DNA from: Chryseobacterium lactis | Lineage (GTDB): Bacteria; Bacteroidota; Bacteroidia; Flavobacteriales; Weeksellaceae | Reading direction: 5' to 3' | Assembly: GCF_003815875.1 (NCBI RefSeq) | Contig: NZ_CP033924.1 | Coordinates: 1 to 64,000 of the forward strand | DNA length: 64,000 nt | In this document: piece by piece, positions 44,943 to 53,802 of the stretch | Position numbering within the stretch: the stretch's first letter is position 1 | Layout of the letters: every line of letters starts with the position of its first letter | Notes under the pieces: model-generated | What the model saw: only the letters and a program-made list of their open reading frames with translations | Told to the model about the DNA's origin: nothing | Databases searched by the model: none | Program-made: the position numbers and the translations under genes

Positions 44943-45784
44943 TTATCTATCAGTTCATTTAAAATAATATCCCAAAGTCTGCTATTATAGCTTCTAAAAA
45001 AATTGACATGCCCAATCTCATTTTTCTCAGATTCGGAAGTTTTCACAAGCCTGTATGTCGGTTTAAGGTTAGGATAGGTAGTATTTAAAAGACTTAACAC
45101 GCCCTTTTCTGTAAGCCACACATCATCCTCTGCCCGAATCACAAATACTTTCTGCGTTAATTTTTTAGAATAGTCATCAATTTTTTCCAACAATCTGTTG
45201 GTTGATTTCTTGTTTAAAATTAAGGTTCTCCAGTCATATGCACAATTTTTTGGAAGACTTTCTCCAAGTCCGAACCAATTGGCAGGAAAATATCCTAGCA
45301 ATGAAGTGGTTAAAGGTTGAACAATTCCGAATCCGAGATAGGCTTCAATTTTTGTCCTCAACTTTAAATTACCTACAAAAGCATTTTGTGTTCCCACAAA
45401 AATAAGTTCTTCAAATATTTCGGTATCTTCATTCATTCCTAAAATCAAAGCTCCTACAGAATGTCCCAAACAATATTTTTTGTACTCAGAAAAATCGGTT
45501 TTGATATAGTGAGTTAATGCTTTATAATCTTTCGATCCCCATATTCTCATCGAACCATGGAATCCTCTCATGTCTTTCGGCTTTGAAAGCCCTATTCCTC
45601 TGTAATCATAAGTAATAACGGTAAATCCCTGTTCTGAAAAATAGGAGGCAAAGGAAAAATATACTTGTTGCTTTACACCTGTTGCAGAGTTGATCAGCAG
45701 TAATTTTCCATTATTTTTTTCGGGCTTAAAAAGATGAACCGATAGTGTTGCACCGTCTTCTGTGGTCAGTATTAGTTTTTCCAT
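44939..45784 (-). CDS. alpha/beta hydrolase (serine aminopeptidase type)
   Basis: About 281 residues from ATG at 45782-45784 (MEKLILTTEDG). The oxyanion/strand start is LLINSATGVKQQVY. The nucleophile elbow is GHSVGA (about residue 108), and the later acid and histidine are in RAEDDVWLTEKG and GHVNFF. The longer ORF start lies within the upstream terminator and is not used. Substrate unknown. Coupled to the HD gene downstream. Confidence 0.83.
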   Translation of the reverse strand: MEKLILTTEDGATLSVHLFKPEKNNGKLLLINSATGVKQQVYFSFASYFSEQGFTVITYDYRGIGLSKPKDMRGFHGSMRIWGSKDYKALTHYIKTDFSEYKKYCLGHSVGALILGMNEDTEIFEELIFVGTQNAFVGNLKLRTKIEAYLGFGIVQPLTTSLLGYFPANWFGLGESLPKNCAYDWRTLILNKKSTNRLLEKIDDYSKKLTQKVFVIRAEDDVWLTEKGVLSLLNTTYPNLKPTYRLVKTSESEKNEIGHVNFFRSYNSRLWDIILNELIDK

Positions 45785-45794
45785 ATCATAAAAG

Positions 45795-45818
45795 AAAAAA
45801 TCCACTATAAAAGTGGAC
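45795..45818 (-). terminator. terminator of the ribokinase gene
   Basis: Minus-strand stem TCCACT / AGTGGA, with 5-base loop, followed by a T-rich run, ending 10 bases before the next ATG. Confidence 0.75.
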
Positions 45819-45873
45819 ATTTTAGCTATATTTTTATGTTAAGTTTTAAACTTTTGATATGTCGTAAATAGCT

Positions 45874-46764
45874 TTAAGACAGGAAATCTGATATTCTCGG
45901 CAATCCGGTTTGAGATCCTTTACCACCTGAAACCCTTGCTGAAACTTCATTTCCGAATTTCACACATTCTTCAATGGAATTACCATGACAAAGTGCGATA
46001 GCAAAACCTGAGGTAAATGCATCTCCCATGCCCATTTTGTAAACAGTCTCATCCTTATCATTTCTATAATACTTCATCTCTGTACCGTCAAAATAAATGG
46101 TTGAATTGGTATCGTCCCGAACGAATACTTTATTGAAGTATTTCGTTAAGACCTCTTCCCTTTTCTCTTCACCAAAGATGATATATAATTCGCTGCTTTT
46201 TGCTACAATAAAATCTACATTGGCTAAAACCTCATCACTTACCCTCATCGCCGGAGAGGCATACAAACCTATTTTGTTACCATATCTTTTAGCCTTTTGA
46301 ACAGTATATTCTACGACCTCCATGGACACTTCAAGTTGAATAAGTACAAGATCTGCACTGTGAAAATACTTGTCAGCCTCATCGATGTGCGACTTATTAA
46401 GATATTTGTTGGCCGCCGGAACTACGACAATGGCTGCATTTCCGTTGCAAGTTGTTACATACGCTGTTCCTGTAGCTTCCCGGTCAGTTTCATGAACAAA
46501 ACCGACATTTACATTTTCGCTTACAAGATTCCTCATGATCTGTTGTCCCAGAGGATCCATGCCTACGCAGCCTATAAAATAAACACTTGCACCCAGCCTT
46601 GATGTACCTACAGCCTGATTAGCGCCTTTTCCCCCGAAATAGCTATCTGAATTGACTGCTAAAACAGTTTCATTAGGTAACGGAAGCTTTTCCGTTTCTA
46701 AAACAAGATCTATGGAAGAGCTGCCTACAACAATAATTTTGGGTTGTTCTGATGAGAAATTCAT
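45874..46764 (-). CDS. rbsK: ribokinase
   Basis: A 296-residue PfkB-family sugar kinase. The N-terminal signature is GGKGANQAVGTSRLGA (about residues 43-58) and the C-terminal signature with catalytic Asp is MGMGDAFTSGFA (about residues 245-256). It phosphorylates ribose, or a related sugar, at the 5-hydroxyl with ATP. No ribose transporter is beside it. The likely promoter is in the end of the DUF4241 gene, so it is probably monocistronic. Confidence 0.85.
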   Translation of the reverse strand: MNFSSEQPKIIVVGSSSIDLVLETEKLPLPNETVLAVNSDSYFGGKGANQAVGTSRLGASVYFIGCVGMDPLGQQIMRNLVSENVNVGFVHETDREATGTAYVTTCNGNAAIVVVPAANKYLNKSHIDEADKYFHSADLVLIQLEVSMEVVEYTVQKAKRYGNKIGLYASPAMRVSDEVLANVDFIVAKSSELYIIFGEEKREEVLTKYFNKVFVRDDTNSTIYFDGTEMKYYRNDKDETVYKMGMGDAFTSGFAIALCHGNSIEECVKFGNEVSARVSGGKGSQTGLPRISDFLS

Positions 46765-46814
46765 TGTGTTTTTACTATTAGTTTTACAATTTATAACAGA
46801 CGAAAATTCCGTAT

Positions 46815-46847
46815 CAAAAATAATTAAATTTACTTAACTTATTTCAA
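46815..46847 (-). promoter_or_regulatory. sigma-A promoter of the ribokinase gene
   Basis: Minus strand: TTG (46845-46847), 22-base spacer, TATTTTTG (46815-46822). The -33 lies inside the last codons of the upstream DUF4241 gene. Confidence 0.55.
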
Positions 46848-47469
46848 TAAATTCAGTTATTATCTTCACCGGCGATTGATCTTTATCATAAGCGATATAA
46901 CTGGCATAAAATCCTTCCCCGTATCCGGTCTCAAAAGCAAATATAGTTCCAGGATGAGCTTCTGCAGGTTTTAAAAATGCATACTGGTCGATCGCCCCAT
47001 TTTCATCAAAAAAATGTTCATGGAAAAATTCTTCATAGATTCCCATAAAATCACCTCCTTTATTTTGATATAGTTTTTGTTCCAATTCATTAAGGCTACC
47101 TTGTGTGTCTGCATCCATGAAACAGCCCATTCCGCTTTCTACAGGGTATCCAAAAACTTCTCCTTCTTTCAGTTCCTTTATATTCTGTCCCTTTGTAGTA
47201 GCCAATTTCCATTTTACAATTTCTGCCGTATTGAAAATAATTTCTGTATACGCTACACAATTGCTTTCTCTTTCTTTATGAACTATTACAGAAAAATCTC
47301 CTTTTGGAAATTCTTCAGAAAACGGAAGCATATCATTCGTGATTAAAGGATCACAGGCAACCAGCTTCCCACTGGACAGATAAATTTTACCGGTTTCAAA
47401 ACTTTCCAGCAAAGGACTTTCTACAAAGTCTTTTGAAAATAGTTTTTGTATGTTTTCTATATGTGTCAT
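46834..47469 (-). CDS. DUF4241 domain protein
   Basis: A 211-residue soluble protein that I recognise as the DUF4241 type. It has GKLVACDPLI near residue 34, VESGMGCFMDADTQ near 110 and the C-terminal YGEGFYASYIAYDK. DUF4241 members are often found in toxin-immunity or stress islands but have no known activity. It is upstream of rbsK and has the GIY-YIG gene just upstream (9 bases). The start codon is ATG 47467-47469. Confidence 0.78.
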   Translation of the reverse strand: MTHIENIQKLFSKDFVESPLLESFETGKIYLSSGKLVACDPLITNDMLPFSEEFPKGDFSVIVHKERESNCVAYTEIIFNTAEIVKWKLATTKGQNIKELKEGEVFGYPVESGMGCFMDADTQGSLNELEQKLYQNKGGDFMGIYEEFFHEHFFDENGAIDQYAFLKPAEAHPGTIFAFETGYGEGFYASYIAYDKDQSPVKIITEFIEIS

Positions 47470-47478
47470 ATTATTCTA

Positions 47479-47865
47479 TTACTTATTTTCAGTGTCAGGC
47501 TGAGCACAGATGAAAATCTGCGAACAAATGTTCACGAAGCCTTTTTGATCTTTCTTTTCAAAATTATCAGAATGACTTTCATTTTGACAAATAGATAATT
47601 CTTTTAATTTCTCCCAATTGTCATCAATTATTGCTTCTTTTTTATTTCTGCTCCAACCTTTTACCTGTTTCTCAAACGCAATGGCTTGATTTATGTCATT
47701 AAATACACAAAAGAAGACTAGTTCAACCGGTCTTCTTTTATGAGTATAGCTTTCAGGAAATTTACCTGACTGATGTTGAGAAAATCTAGTCTCAATATCA
47801 CTAGTAACACCTGTATAATAGGAATTATCGGAACACCTCAAAATATATACGAAATATTGTTTCAT
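47479..47865 (-). CDS. GIY-YIG nuclease-domain protein with a repeat-derived tail
   Basis: A 128-residue protein with a UvrC/URI-type GIY-YIG domain: YVYILRCSDNSYYTGVTSD (here FVYILRCSDNSYYTGVT, residues 5-21), a basic helix with R27 (ETRFSQHQSG), KRRPVELVFF, and a conserved E in QAIAFEKQVKGWSR. The tail after about residue 105 is encoded by one arm of a perfect 56-base inverted repeat, and reads KGFVNICSQIFICAQPDTENK in that frame in two pieces. The domain proper ends near residue 95, so the tail is probably accidental. Nicking of repeat hairpins is a possible role. Confidence 0.85.
   Translation of the reverse strand: MKQYFVYILRCSDNSYYTGVTSDIETRFSQHQSGKFPESYTHKRRPVELVFFCVFNDINQAIAFEKQVKGWSRNKKEAIIDDNWEKLKELSICQNESHSDNFEKKDQKGFVNICSQIFICAQPDTENK
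47493..47548. repeat. 56-base inverted repeat, left arm
   Basis: Bases 47493-47548 are the perfect reverse complement of 47872-47927. Inside the arm are hairpin words CAGATGAAAATCTG and GAACAAATGTTC. The arm is also the coding sequence for the GIY-YIG tail. Confidence 0.9.
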
Positions 47866-47871
47866 CTTATT

Positions 47872-47927
47872 TCAAAAAGGCTTCGTGAACATTTGTTCGC
47901 AGATTTTCATCTGTGCTCAGCCTGACA
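47872..47927. repeat. 56-base inverted repeat, right arm
   Basis: Perfect inverted copy of 47493-47548, beginning 6 bases upstream of the GIY-YIG ATG. The two arms enclose the gene almost exactly. Confidence 0.9.
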
Positions 47928-47960
47928 TTCCATCAAACTACTGAGTTTTATTTGTTTTAA

Positions 47961-50576
47961 TTACAAACTTTTCAGCTTCTCTTCCAAAATCGCAATTTTG
48001 TCAAGAGCATCTTTTTGTTTCTTACGCTCTACCTCTACTACTTCAGGTTTTGCGTTGGCAACAAATTTTTCGTTAGAAAGTTTTTTATCTACTGAAATTA
48101 AGAATCCTTTTAAATATTTTAATTCTTCTTCAGTTTTAATCTTCTCTTCTCCTAAATCTAAGTTTTCACTTAAAGGAATTGAAACTTCTGTAGCACCCAC
48201 CAGGAAAGTGAAACTCGGCTTATCCGTTTTCTGCCCGAAATGAATTTCAGAAACATTAGCCAATTTTCTTACCACCGCTTCGTTAGCAAATTCAGAAGCA
48301 TTGGTAAATATCTCAGCGCTTTCTCTTGGTGATATTCCTTTTGTCTGACGGTAATTTCTAACTCCTGAAATCAATTCTGCTGCGGTTTCAAAATTTTTAA
48401 TGATTGTCTCATCAAATGCCTCCGCTTCTTTCTGCTGAGCAACAACTAAGGCCTCCTCAATATTTCTTTCTGAAATCGTCTGCCATAATTCTTCTGTTAA
48501 GAAAGGCATGAACGGATGAAGCAACTTCATCAATTCTTCAAAGAAATATATAGTTTTATTATAAACCTCCTTAGAAATACCTTCTCCATAATTAGGTTTA
48601 ATGGCTTCAAGATACCAACCGCAAAAATCATCCCAAATTAATTTATAAATCAGATGTAATGCATCAGAAATTCTGAATTTCTCAAACTGGTCGTTGATTT
48701 CAACAATCGTTTTATTTAATTTATTTTCAAACCATTCTATCGCCTGGTTATCTGTCGCAATAGCCGATTTCTCCTCATGATTCCACATATTGATCAAACG
48801 GAAGGCATTCCAGATCTTCGTCATGAAGTTTCTTCCCTGAAGCATTAAATCTTCATCAAAAAGAAGATCATTTCCGGCTGCAGAACTCAATAAAATTCCT
48901 ACACGCACTCCATCAGCACCATATTTATCCATCAATTCAAGAGGATCCGGAGAATTCCCTAAAGATTTGGACATTTTTCTTCTCTGCTTATCTCTTACAA
49001 TACCTGTAAAATAAACATTTTTGAATGGAACTTCTTTTCTATATTCCAATCCGGCCATAATCATTCTGGCTACCCAGAAGAAAATAATGTCCGGTCCTGT
49101 AACGAGGTCAGAGGTTGGATAGTAATAATTGATATCTTTATTTTCAGGATCAAGTAATCCGTCAAATACAGACATTGGCCACAACCATGAAGAGAACCAG
49201 GTATCCAATGCGTCATCGTCTTGTCTAAGACCTTCTATTGTTAACTCCTGATTTCCTGTCTTTTGTTTTGCTAATTCTAAAGCTTCTTCTTTAGTTTCAG
49301 CTACTACAAACTCTTCATCACCTGCTCCGTAATAATATGCAGGGATTTGTTGTCCCCACCACAACTGACGGGAAATATTCCAGTCACGGATGTTTTCCAT
49401 CCAGTGTTTATAGGTATTTTTAAACTTCTCAGGATAGAATTTCACTTCGTCATCCATTACGACATCCAATGCCGGTTTAGCAATTTCAGACATTTTCAGG
49501 AACCACTGTACTGAAACTTTAGGCTCAATTACAGCACCTGTTCTTTCGGATGTTCCTACTTTATTTACATAATCTTCCGCTTTAAGTAAAAGATCTTTTT
49601 CTTCTAATTCTTTCGCGATCTGCTTTCTTACATCAAACCTGTTTTGTCCTGCATAGTGAAGACCGTGTTCATTCAAGTTTCCGTCATCGTCCAATGCATC
49701 AATCATTTTCAATTGATGTTTCTGTCCGATTTCATAGTCATTGATATCGTGCGCCGGAGTAATTTTCAAAGCTCCTGTTCCGAACTCAATGTCTACATAT
49801 TCATCTTCAATAATAGGAACTACTCTGTTTACAATCGGAACGATTACGTTTTTACCCTTCAGGTGAGCATATCTCTCATCATTAGGATTGATACATACCG
49901 CAGTATCTCCGAAAATTGTTTCAGGACGGGTTGTAGCCACGGAAAGGAACTCTTCTGAACCTTCAATTTTATATTTAAGGAAATATAATTTTCCGTTCTG
50001 TTCTTTAAAGATTACCTCTTCATCTGAAATATTGGTTTTCGCTTCCGGATCCCAGTTTACCATTCTGTATCCTCTGTAAATTAAACCTTTGTTATATAAG
50101 TCTACAAAGCTTTTGATAACCTGTTGTGAAAGTTTATCTTCTAAAGTGAAACGAGTTCTGTCCCAGTCACATGAACATCCTAACTTTTTAAGCTGATCAA
50201 GGATTGTTCCCCCATATTTATTAGTCCATTCCCAGGCATGTTCCAGGAATTGTTCACGGGTAATATCAGACTTATTGATTCCTTCAGACTTCAGTTTAGC
50301 AACAACTTTAGCTTCGGTAGCAATAGAAGCGTGATCTGTTCCCGGAATCCAACAAGCATTAAAGCCGCGCATTCTTGCACGACGGACCAGAACATCTTGA
50401 ATGGTATTGTTCAACATATGTCCCATGTGCAAAATCCCCGTCACGTTTGGTGGAGGAATGACTATGGTATATGGTGGTTTATCATTTGGTTCTGAATGAA
50501 AATACTTGTTTTCCAACCAGTACTTGTACCATTTTTGTTCTGTTTCTTGTGAATTGTACTTTTCTGAAATCTGCAT
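47961..50576 (-). CDS. valS: valyl-tRNA synthetase
   Basis: An 871-residue class I synthetase. The HIGH motif is present as PPPNVTGILHMGHM (about residues 41-54), and KMSKS as KMSKSLGNSPDP (about residues 528-539). The editing CP1 domain has TTRPETIFGDTAV. The anticodon-binding domain and C-terminal coiled coil (KTEEELKYLKGFLISVDKKL) are present, so the length is full. It charges tRNA-Val and edits Thr. A minus-strand -7-like TATTTTTG at 50606-50613 precedes the start. Confidence 0.97.
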   Translation of the reverse strand: MQISEKYNSQETEQKWYKYWLENKYFHSEPNDKPPYTIVIPPPNVTGILHMGHMLNNTIQDVLVRRARMRGFNACWIPGTDHASIATEAKVVAKLKSEGINKSDITREQFLEHAWEWTNKYGGTILDQLKKLGCSCDWDRTRFTLEDKLSQQVIKSFVDLYNKGLIYRGYRMVNWDPEAKTNISDEEVIFKEQNGKLYFLKYKIEGSEEFLSVATTRPETIFGDTAVCINPNDERYAHLKGKNVIVPIVNRVVPIIEDEYVDIEFGTGALKITPAHDINDYEIGQKHQLKMIDALDDDGNLNEHGLHYAGQNRFDVRKQIAKELEEKDLLLKAEDYVNKVGTSERTGAVIEPKVSVQWFLKMSEIAKPALDVVMDDEVKFYPEKFKNTYKHWMENIRDWNISRQLWWGQQIPAYYYGAGDEEFVVAETKEEALELAKQKTGNQELTIEGLRQDDDALDTWFSSWLWPMSVFDGLLDPENKDINYYYPTSDLVTGPDIIFFWVARMIMAGLEYRKEVPFKNVYFTGIVRDKQRRKMSKSLGNSPDPLELMDKYGADGVRVGILLSSAAGNDLLFDEDLMLQGRNFMTKIWNAFRLINMWNHEEKSAIATDNQAIEWFENKLNKTIVEINDQFEKFRISDALHLIYKLIWDDFCGWYLEAIKPNYGEGISKEVYNKTIYFFEELMKLLHPFMPFLTEELWQTISERNIEEALVVAQQKEAEAFDETIIKNFETAAELISGVRNYRQTKGISPRESAEIFTNASEFANEAVVRKLANVSEIHFGQKTDKPSFTFLVGATEVSIPLSENLDLGEEKIKTEEELKYLKGFLISVDKKLSNEKFVANAKPEVVEVERKKQKDALDKIAILEEKLKSL

Positions 50577-50605
50577 AAATTCTAATTTCTTTGGCTTGCA
50601 ATTTG

Positions 50606-50613
50606 CAAAAATA
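50606..50613 (-). promoter_or_regulatory. putative -7 element before valS
   Basis: Minus-strand TATTTTTG fits TAnnTTTG, 29 bases before the valS ATG; no clear -33 was found. Confidence 0.4.
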
Positions 50614-50655
50614 GTCTAAAGAAAAAAATTTTTAAGCATGAATTAAAATAATTTT

Positions 50656-50663
50656 TAACTTTG
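50656..50663 (+). promoter_or_regulatory. putative -7 element before the DUF1573 gene
   Basis: TAACTTTG fits TAnnTTTG and lies 42 bases before the chosen ATG at 50706. The longer ORF start at 50661 would fall at this element. Confidence 0.5.
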
Positions 50664-50705
50664 TTTCACAAAATTTATCTAACAAACATATTAACATTCA
50701 AGAAT

Positions 50706-51170
50706 ATGAAGAAATTAATCGCAGGAATTGCATTATTCGGAACATTTGCTCTTGCATCTGCACAAACTATTACGTTTGATAAAACTACTTTTGACTACGG
50801 TACTATTAAGCCTAGTTCAGACGGTACAAGATTTTTTACAGTAACAAACACAGGTGATAAGCCTTTGATTCTTTCTAATGTAAAACCTTCTTGTGGATGT
50901 ACGACACCAGAATTCAGCCAGGATCCGATCATGCCGGGAAAATCTGCTAAGATCAAAGTTGGATACAACACAGCTCTTCCGGGAGGTTTCAACAAAATGA
51001 TCGAAGTTTTCTCTAACGACCCTGCAAACAGCAGAAGCGTAATCTATATCAAAGGTAACGTAGATGCTAATGCTCCTGAGGCAAAAGTATTGACTCCTGC
51101 TGAGCAGAAAGAAGCAGCAAAAGCTGAGAAAAAAGCGGCAAAAGTAGCTAAGAAAGCTGCTGCAAAGTAA
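50706..51170 (+). CDS. secreted DUF1573 protein
   Basis: About 154 residues from ATG 50706 (MKKLIAGIALFG), with a signal peptide ending ALASAQ. A DUF1573 (ASPM-SPD2-Hydin-like beta-sandwich) domain follows: FDYGTIKPSSDGTRFF, KPSCGCTTPEFSQDPIMPG and GGFNKMIEVFSNDP. The last 25 residues are a charged Lys/Ala/Glu helix. The family is abundant in Bacteroidota, function unknown. It ends in a strong terminator. Confidence 0.88.
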   Translation: MKKLIAGIALFGTFALASAQTITFDKTTFDYGTIKPSSDGTRFFTVTNTGDKPLILSNVKPSCGCTTPEFSQDPIMPGKSAKIKVGYNTALPGGFNKMIEVFSNDPANSRSVIYIKGNVDANAPEAKVLTPAEQKEAAKAEKKAAKVAKKAAAK

Positions 51171-51192
51171 GCTTTACTCAAAAAAATAAAAG

Positions 51193-51219
51193 AACCGTCT
51201 CTATTGAGGCGGTTTTTTT
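51193..51219 (+). terminator. terminator after the DUF1573 gene
   Basis: Stem AACCGTCTC / GAGGCGGTT (one T-G wobble) with TATT loop, then a T run; 22 bases after the stop. Confidence 0.85.
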
Positions 51220-51339
51220 ATTACATTTATGGTAGTAGATGGTAAAAAGAAGGATTTCTCTGCAATTAATTTCTTTAGGTTTTGGCTAAGGCACAACGGA
51301 AAAAATTATTTCTTGCAGACAGACCAAGGTCCACTTCTA

Positions 51340-51369
51340 TTGATGTACAGACTTTATCATTTATCTTTA
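51340..51369 (+). promoter_or_regulatory. putative promoter of the PPK2 gene
   Basis: TTG (51340-51342), 19-base spacer, TATCTTTA (51362-51369), which matches TAnnTTTG except for the last base. It lies 32 bases before the ATG. The preceding 170 bases hold no other recognised feature. Confidence 0.55.
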
Positions 51370-51401
51370 AATATTTCTAAATCTCTTAATATTAAAAAAA
51401 C

Positions 51402-52271
51402 ATGGACACCAATTTTTCAGATGATTTCCAGGTAAATGGAAAATTTTCAATTAAAAAAACTTCAACATCTTATAAAGGTAAACTGACTAAGGATGAAGGC
51501 GTACAATTATTAATTAAAGAAAAAGAAAAGCTTCGTGAACTGCAGGAAAAACTCTATGCAGATGGCAGCCAGTCTCTTCTTGTAGTACTTCAGGCAATGG
51601 ATGCAGCAGGGAAAGATAGTTTGATAGAACATGTTTTTGGAGGAGTAAATCCGCAAGGATGTAATGTAACGAGCTTTAAAACGCCAAGTTCTAAAGAATA
51701 TTCTCATGATTTTCTATGGAGACATTATCTGGCACTGCCTCAAAAAGGAATGATCGGAATTTTCAACCGTTCACATTATGAAAGTGTTTTAGTATGTAAG
51801 GTACACCCTGAATATAATTTAAGTGAAAAAACTTGGTCTTCCGTAAAAGATTTTGACAATAAATTCTGGGAAAACAGATATGAAAGCATCAGAAATTTTG
51901 AGAAACATCTTTCTCAAAACGGGACAACTATTATTAAGATCTTTTTGCATGTATCTAAGGATGAACAGAAAAAAAGACTTCTGGACAGAATCAATGAGCA
52001 GGATAAAAACTGGAAATTCTCTACAGGAGATCTTCCTGAAAGAGCATTATTTGATCAGTATATGGAATCCTATGAGACGGCCATTAACGAAACAGCCAAG
52101 GATCATGCGCCATGGTATGTGCTTCCTGCCGATAATAAATGGTTTGCAAGAGTTGCCGCTGTTCAGATTATCATCGATACATTAGAAAAAATGAACCTTA
52201 AATACCCAAGTCTTTCTGATAAAGAGAAACAAGGGCTTATTGATGCTAAAAAGACCCTGGAGAGTGAATAA
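51402..52271 (+). CDS. ppk2: polyphosphate kinase 2 family protein
   Basis: A 289-residue P-loop kinase. Walker A is AMDAAGKDSL (about residues 62-71), followed by GGVNPQGCNVTSFK, the conserved NRSHYESVLVCKVHPE with Walker-B-like residues near 125, and a lid with RLLDRINEQDKNWKF. It uses polyphosphate to phosphorylate nucleotides (AMP, ADP or GDP depending on subgroup). It has its own promoter and terminator. Confidence 0.9.
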   Translation: MDTNFSDDFQVNGKFSIKKTSTSYKGKLTKDEGVQLLIKEKEKLRELQEKLYADGSQSLLVVLQAMDAAGKDSLIEHVFGGVNPQGCNVTSFKTPSSKEYSHDFLWRHYLALPQKGMIGIFNRSHYESVLVCKVHPEYNLSEKTWSSVKDFDNKFWENRYESIRNFEKHLSQNGTTIIKIFLHVSKDEQKKRLLDRINEQDKNWKFSTGDLPERALFDQYMESYETAINETAKDHAPWYVLPADNKWFARVAAVQIIIDTLEKMNLKYPSLSDKEKQGLIDAKKTLESE

Positions 52272-52336
52272 AATCAACTTACAATACATTCATAAGCAAT
52301 TGAATAAATAAGAATATTTTTAATTAAAAAACCACT

Positions 52337-52371
52337 ATCTCGTGAATATTTTACTATTTACGAGATTTTTT
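52337..52371 (+). terminator. terminator after ppk2
   Basis: ATCTCGTGAATA pairs with TATTTACGAGAT (one G-T pair), followed by T residues, 66 bases after the stop codon. Confidence 0.8.
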
Positions 52372-52420
52372 TATATATTTATCACCAGTGATTTTCACTA
52401 TAATCATAAAAATTTTAACC

Positions 52421-52792
52421 ATGAAAAAACAGTTCTTATTAGCTGTATTTGCCTTATTTGCTTTCATGTCATGTAACAATGAGAGTAATGCAGTAAATAC
52501 AATGGAGAGTATGAAAACTCCGCAAATGGAAAACTTTGACAAGGCATTCAAAAGCCTTGGTAATCCCGAAAACAGACCTACCGAAGAGGAAAAAAAGAAT
52601 CCTGAATTAAGTGACAGAGGAAAAGCACTTCTTCTACCGGCATCTAAAGAATTGATCCTTTCTACAGGAGTTACGGAAGCTGAATTATTAAGAAAAACAG
52701 GTGGAGATATGAGCGCGACAATCATCTGGGCCAGCCAGATCTACACAAAAAAAAGTGAAGAAATCCGTAAAAACATCAAATCTGAAAAATAA
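52421..52792 (+). CDS. small lipoprotein A1 of a duplicated cassette
   Basis: About 123 residues from ATG 52421. The lipoprotein signal MKKQFLLAVFALFAFMSC ends in a lipobox cysteine, giving a mature part of about 105 residues, mostly charged and helical (ENFDKAFKSLG, EEEKKNPELSDRGKALLLP, TEAELLRKTGGD). It is closely related to the lipoprotein at 53369 (same ESMKTP, FDKAF, PASK, TGGD). No family was recognised. The start of the next gene is only 4 bases after its stop, so it is paired with the secreted protein. Confidence 0.7.
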   Translation: MKKQFLLAVFALFAFMSCNNESNAVNTMESMKTPQMENFDKAFKSLGNPENRPTEEEKKNPELSDRGKALLLPASKELILSTGVTEAELLRKTGGDMSATIIWASQIYTKKSEEIRKNIKSEK

Positions 52793-52796
52793 TACC

Positions 52797-53348
52797 ATGA
52801 AAAAAATCATCACATTATTAAGCCTTGTTGCTATGACCACTGCGTATGCACAGGGAACACTTATTATTAATAATTACTCGGCTTATGATTTTTATGGCCA
52901 TATACTGGCTTTTAATATGACGTCACCATGCTATCCGAGAGTCGCCAACAATCTTCCTATTACCGTACCGGCAAATTCTAATACCGGGAATGGAAATCAG
53001 CTTCAATACGACAATTACAGAGATCAATTTACAACATCTCTATATCCACAGTCAGAATGGACGGTCTCAAGTTCGCCAAATATTACGGATCTCAGACCCT
53101 GGAATTTCCCATTGTTAGATCCGGCTTCATCATTTGCAGCAAGTACCAAATGGGGATTAGCCAAATTCGGGATGGTATATGCGGGCACCCACAACAATGT
53201 GCCTAATTTCAGTGTTAACATTGCTGTTGCAGGAAATCCGTGTTATAATTCACCTGTTGATTACACCACTCCAAATGGAGCTAATTATACCAATATATTT
53301 ACCATTACCAGCGGTAGTACTTCAATCACTTATCTTCAGATTTATTAA
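52797..53348 (+). CDS. secreted protein B1 of a duplicated cassette
   Basis: About 183 residues from ATG 52797. The signal peptide ends TTAYAQ. The mature protein is rich in Asn, Ser, Thr, Tyr and Pro and probably all-beta, starting GTLIINNYSAYDFYGHIL. Two cysteines (SPCYPR and GNPCYN) could form a disulfide. It has a loose match in layout to the protein at 53803 (N-terminal NKTS/NNYSAYDF strand, tyrosine-rich middle). No family recognised. It lies 4 bases after the A1 lipoprotein gene. Confidence 0.65.
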   Translation: MKKIITLLSLVAMTTAYAQGTLIINNYSAYDFYGHILAFNMTSPCYPRVANNLPITVPANSNTGNGNQLQYDNYRDQFTTSLYPQSEWTVSSSPNITDLRPWNFPLLDPASSFAASTKWGLAKFGMVYAGTHNNVPNFSVNIAVAGNPCYNSPVDYTTPNGANYTNIFTITSGSTSITYLQIY

Positions 53349-53368
53349 TGAATAATAAAAATTTAACT

Positions 53369-53746
53369 ATGAAAAAGCATTTATTGTTATCAGCTTTTAT
53401 TCTTACAGGTTTAGTTTCCTGCAGTAATGAACAGTCGGTCATCAACACTGCAGAAAGTATGAAAACTCCGGAAGTAGAAGCCTTTGATAAGGCGTTTACA
53501 AGCTTAGGAGATCCTAAAAATCAACCTACGGCAGAAGAAAAAAGAAGAAATTCTGTAGAATTGAGCGATCGAAGAAAGGAAGTTATCCTTCCGGCTTCTA
53601 AGGCATTGATTACTTCTACCGGGATTTCTGAGGCAGAAATGAACAGCAAAACAGGAGGTGATAAAAACAAAATTATTGCCTGGGCACTTGATATTAGTTT
53701 TAAAAAGAAGGAAGAAATATACAAAACGATGAAAGCCGGTAATTAG
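53369..53746 (+). CDS. small lipoprotein A2 of a duplicated cassette
   Basis: About 125 residues from ATG 53369 (MKKHLLLSAFILTGLVSC), with lipobox Cys18. It shares with A1 the segments ESMKTPE, FDKAFTSLGDPKNQPTAEEK, ELSDRRKEVILPASK and SKTGGDKNK, so it arose by duplication. It follows B1 by 20 bases and is followed by B2. The unknown function is shared with A1. Confidence 0.7.
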   Translation: MKKHLLLSAFILTGLVSCSNEQSVINTAESMKTPEVEAFDKAFTSLGDPKNQPTAEEKRRNSVELSDRRKEVILPASKALITSTGISEAEMNSKTGGDKNKIIAWALDISFKKKEEIYKTMKAGN

Positions 53747-53802
53747 AATACGCCGCTTTTTCAGACTCAATATTTTTAATCTATCACATTTAAATTATAA
53801 TC

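Noticed and set aside
45785..45820. A longer N-terminus for the alpha/beta hydrolase
   Set aside because: The extra codons lie in the terminator hairpin of the ribokinase gene.
51229..51435. A 68-codon ORF between the DUF1573 gene and ppk2
   Set aside because: It overlaps the ppk2 promoter and the ppk2 start in another frame, and its product shows no recognisable pattern.
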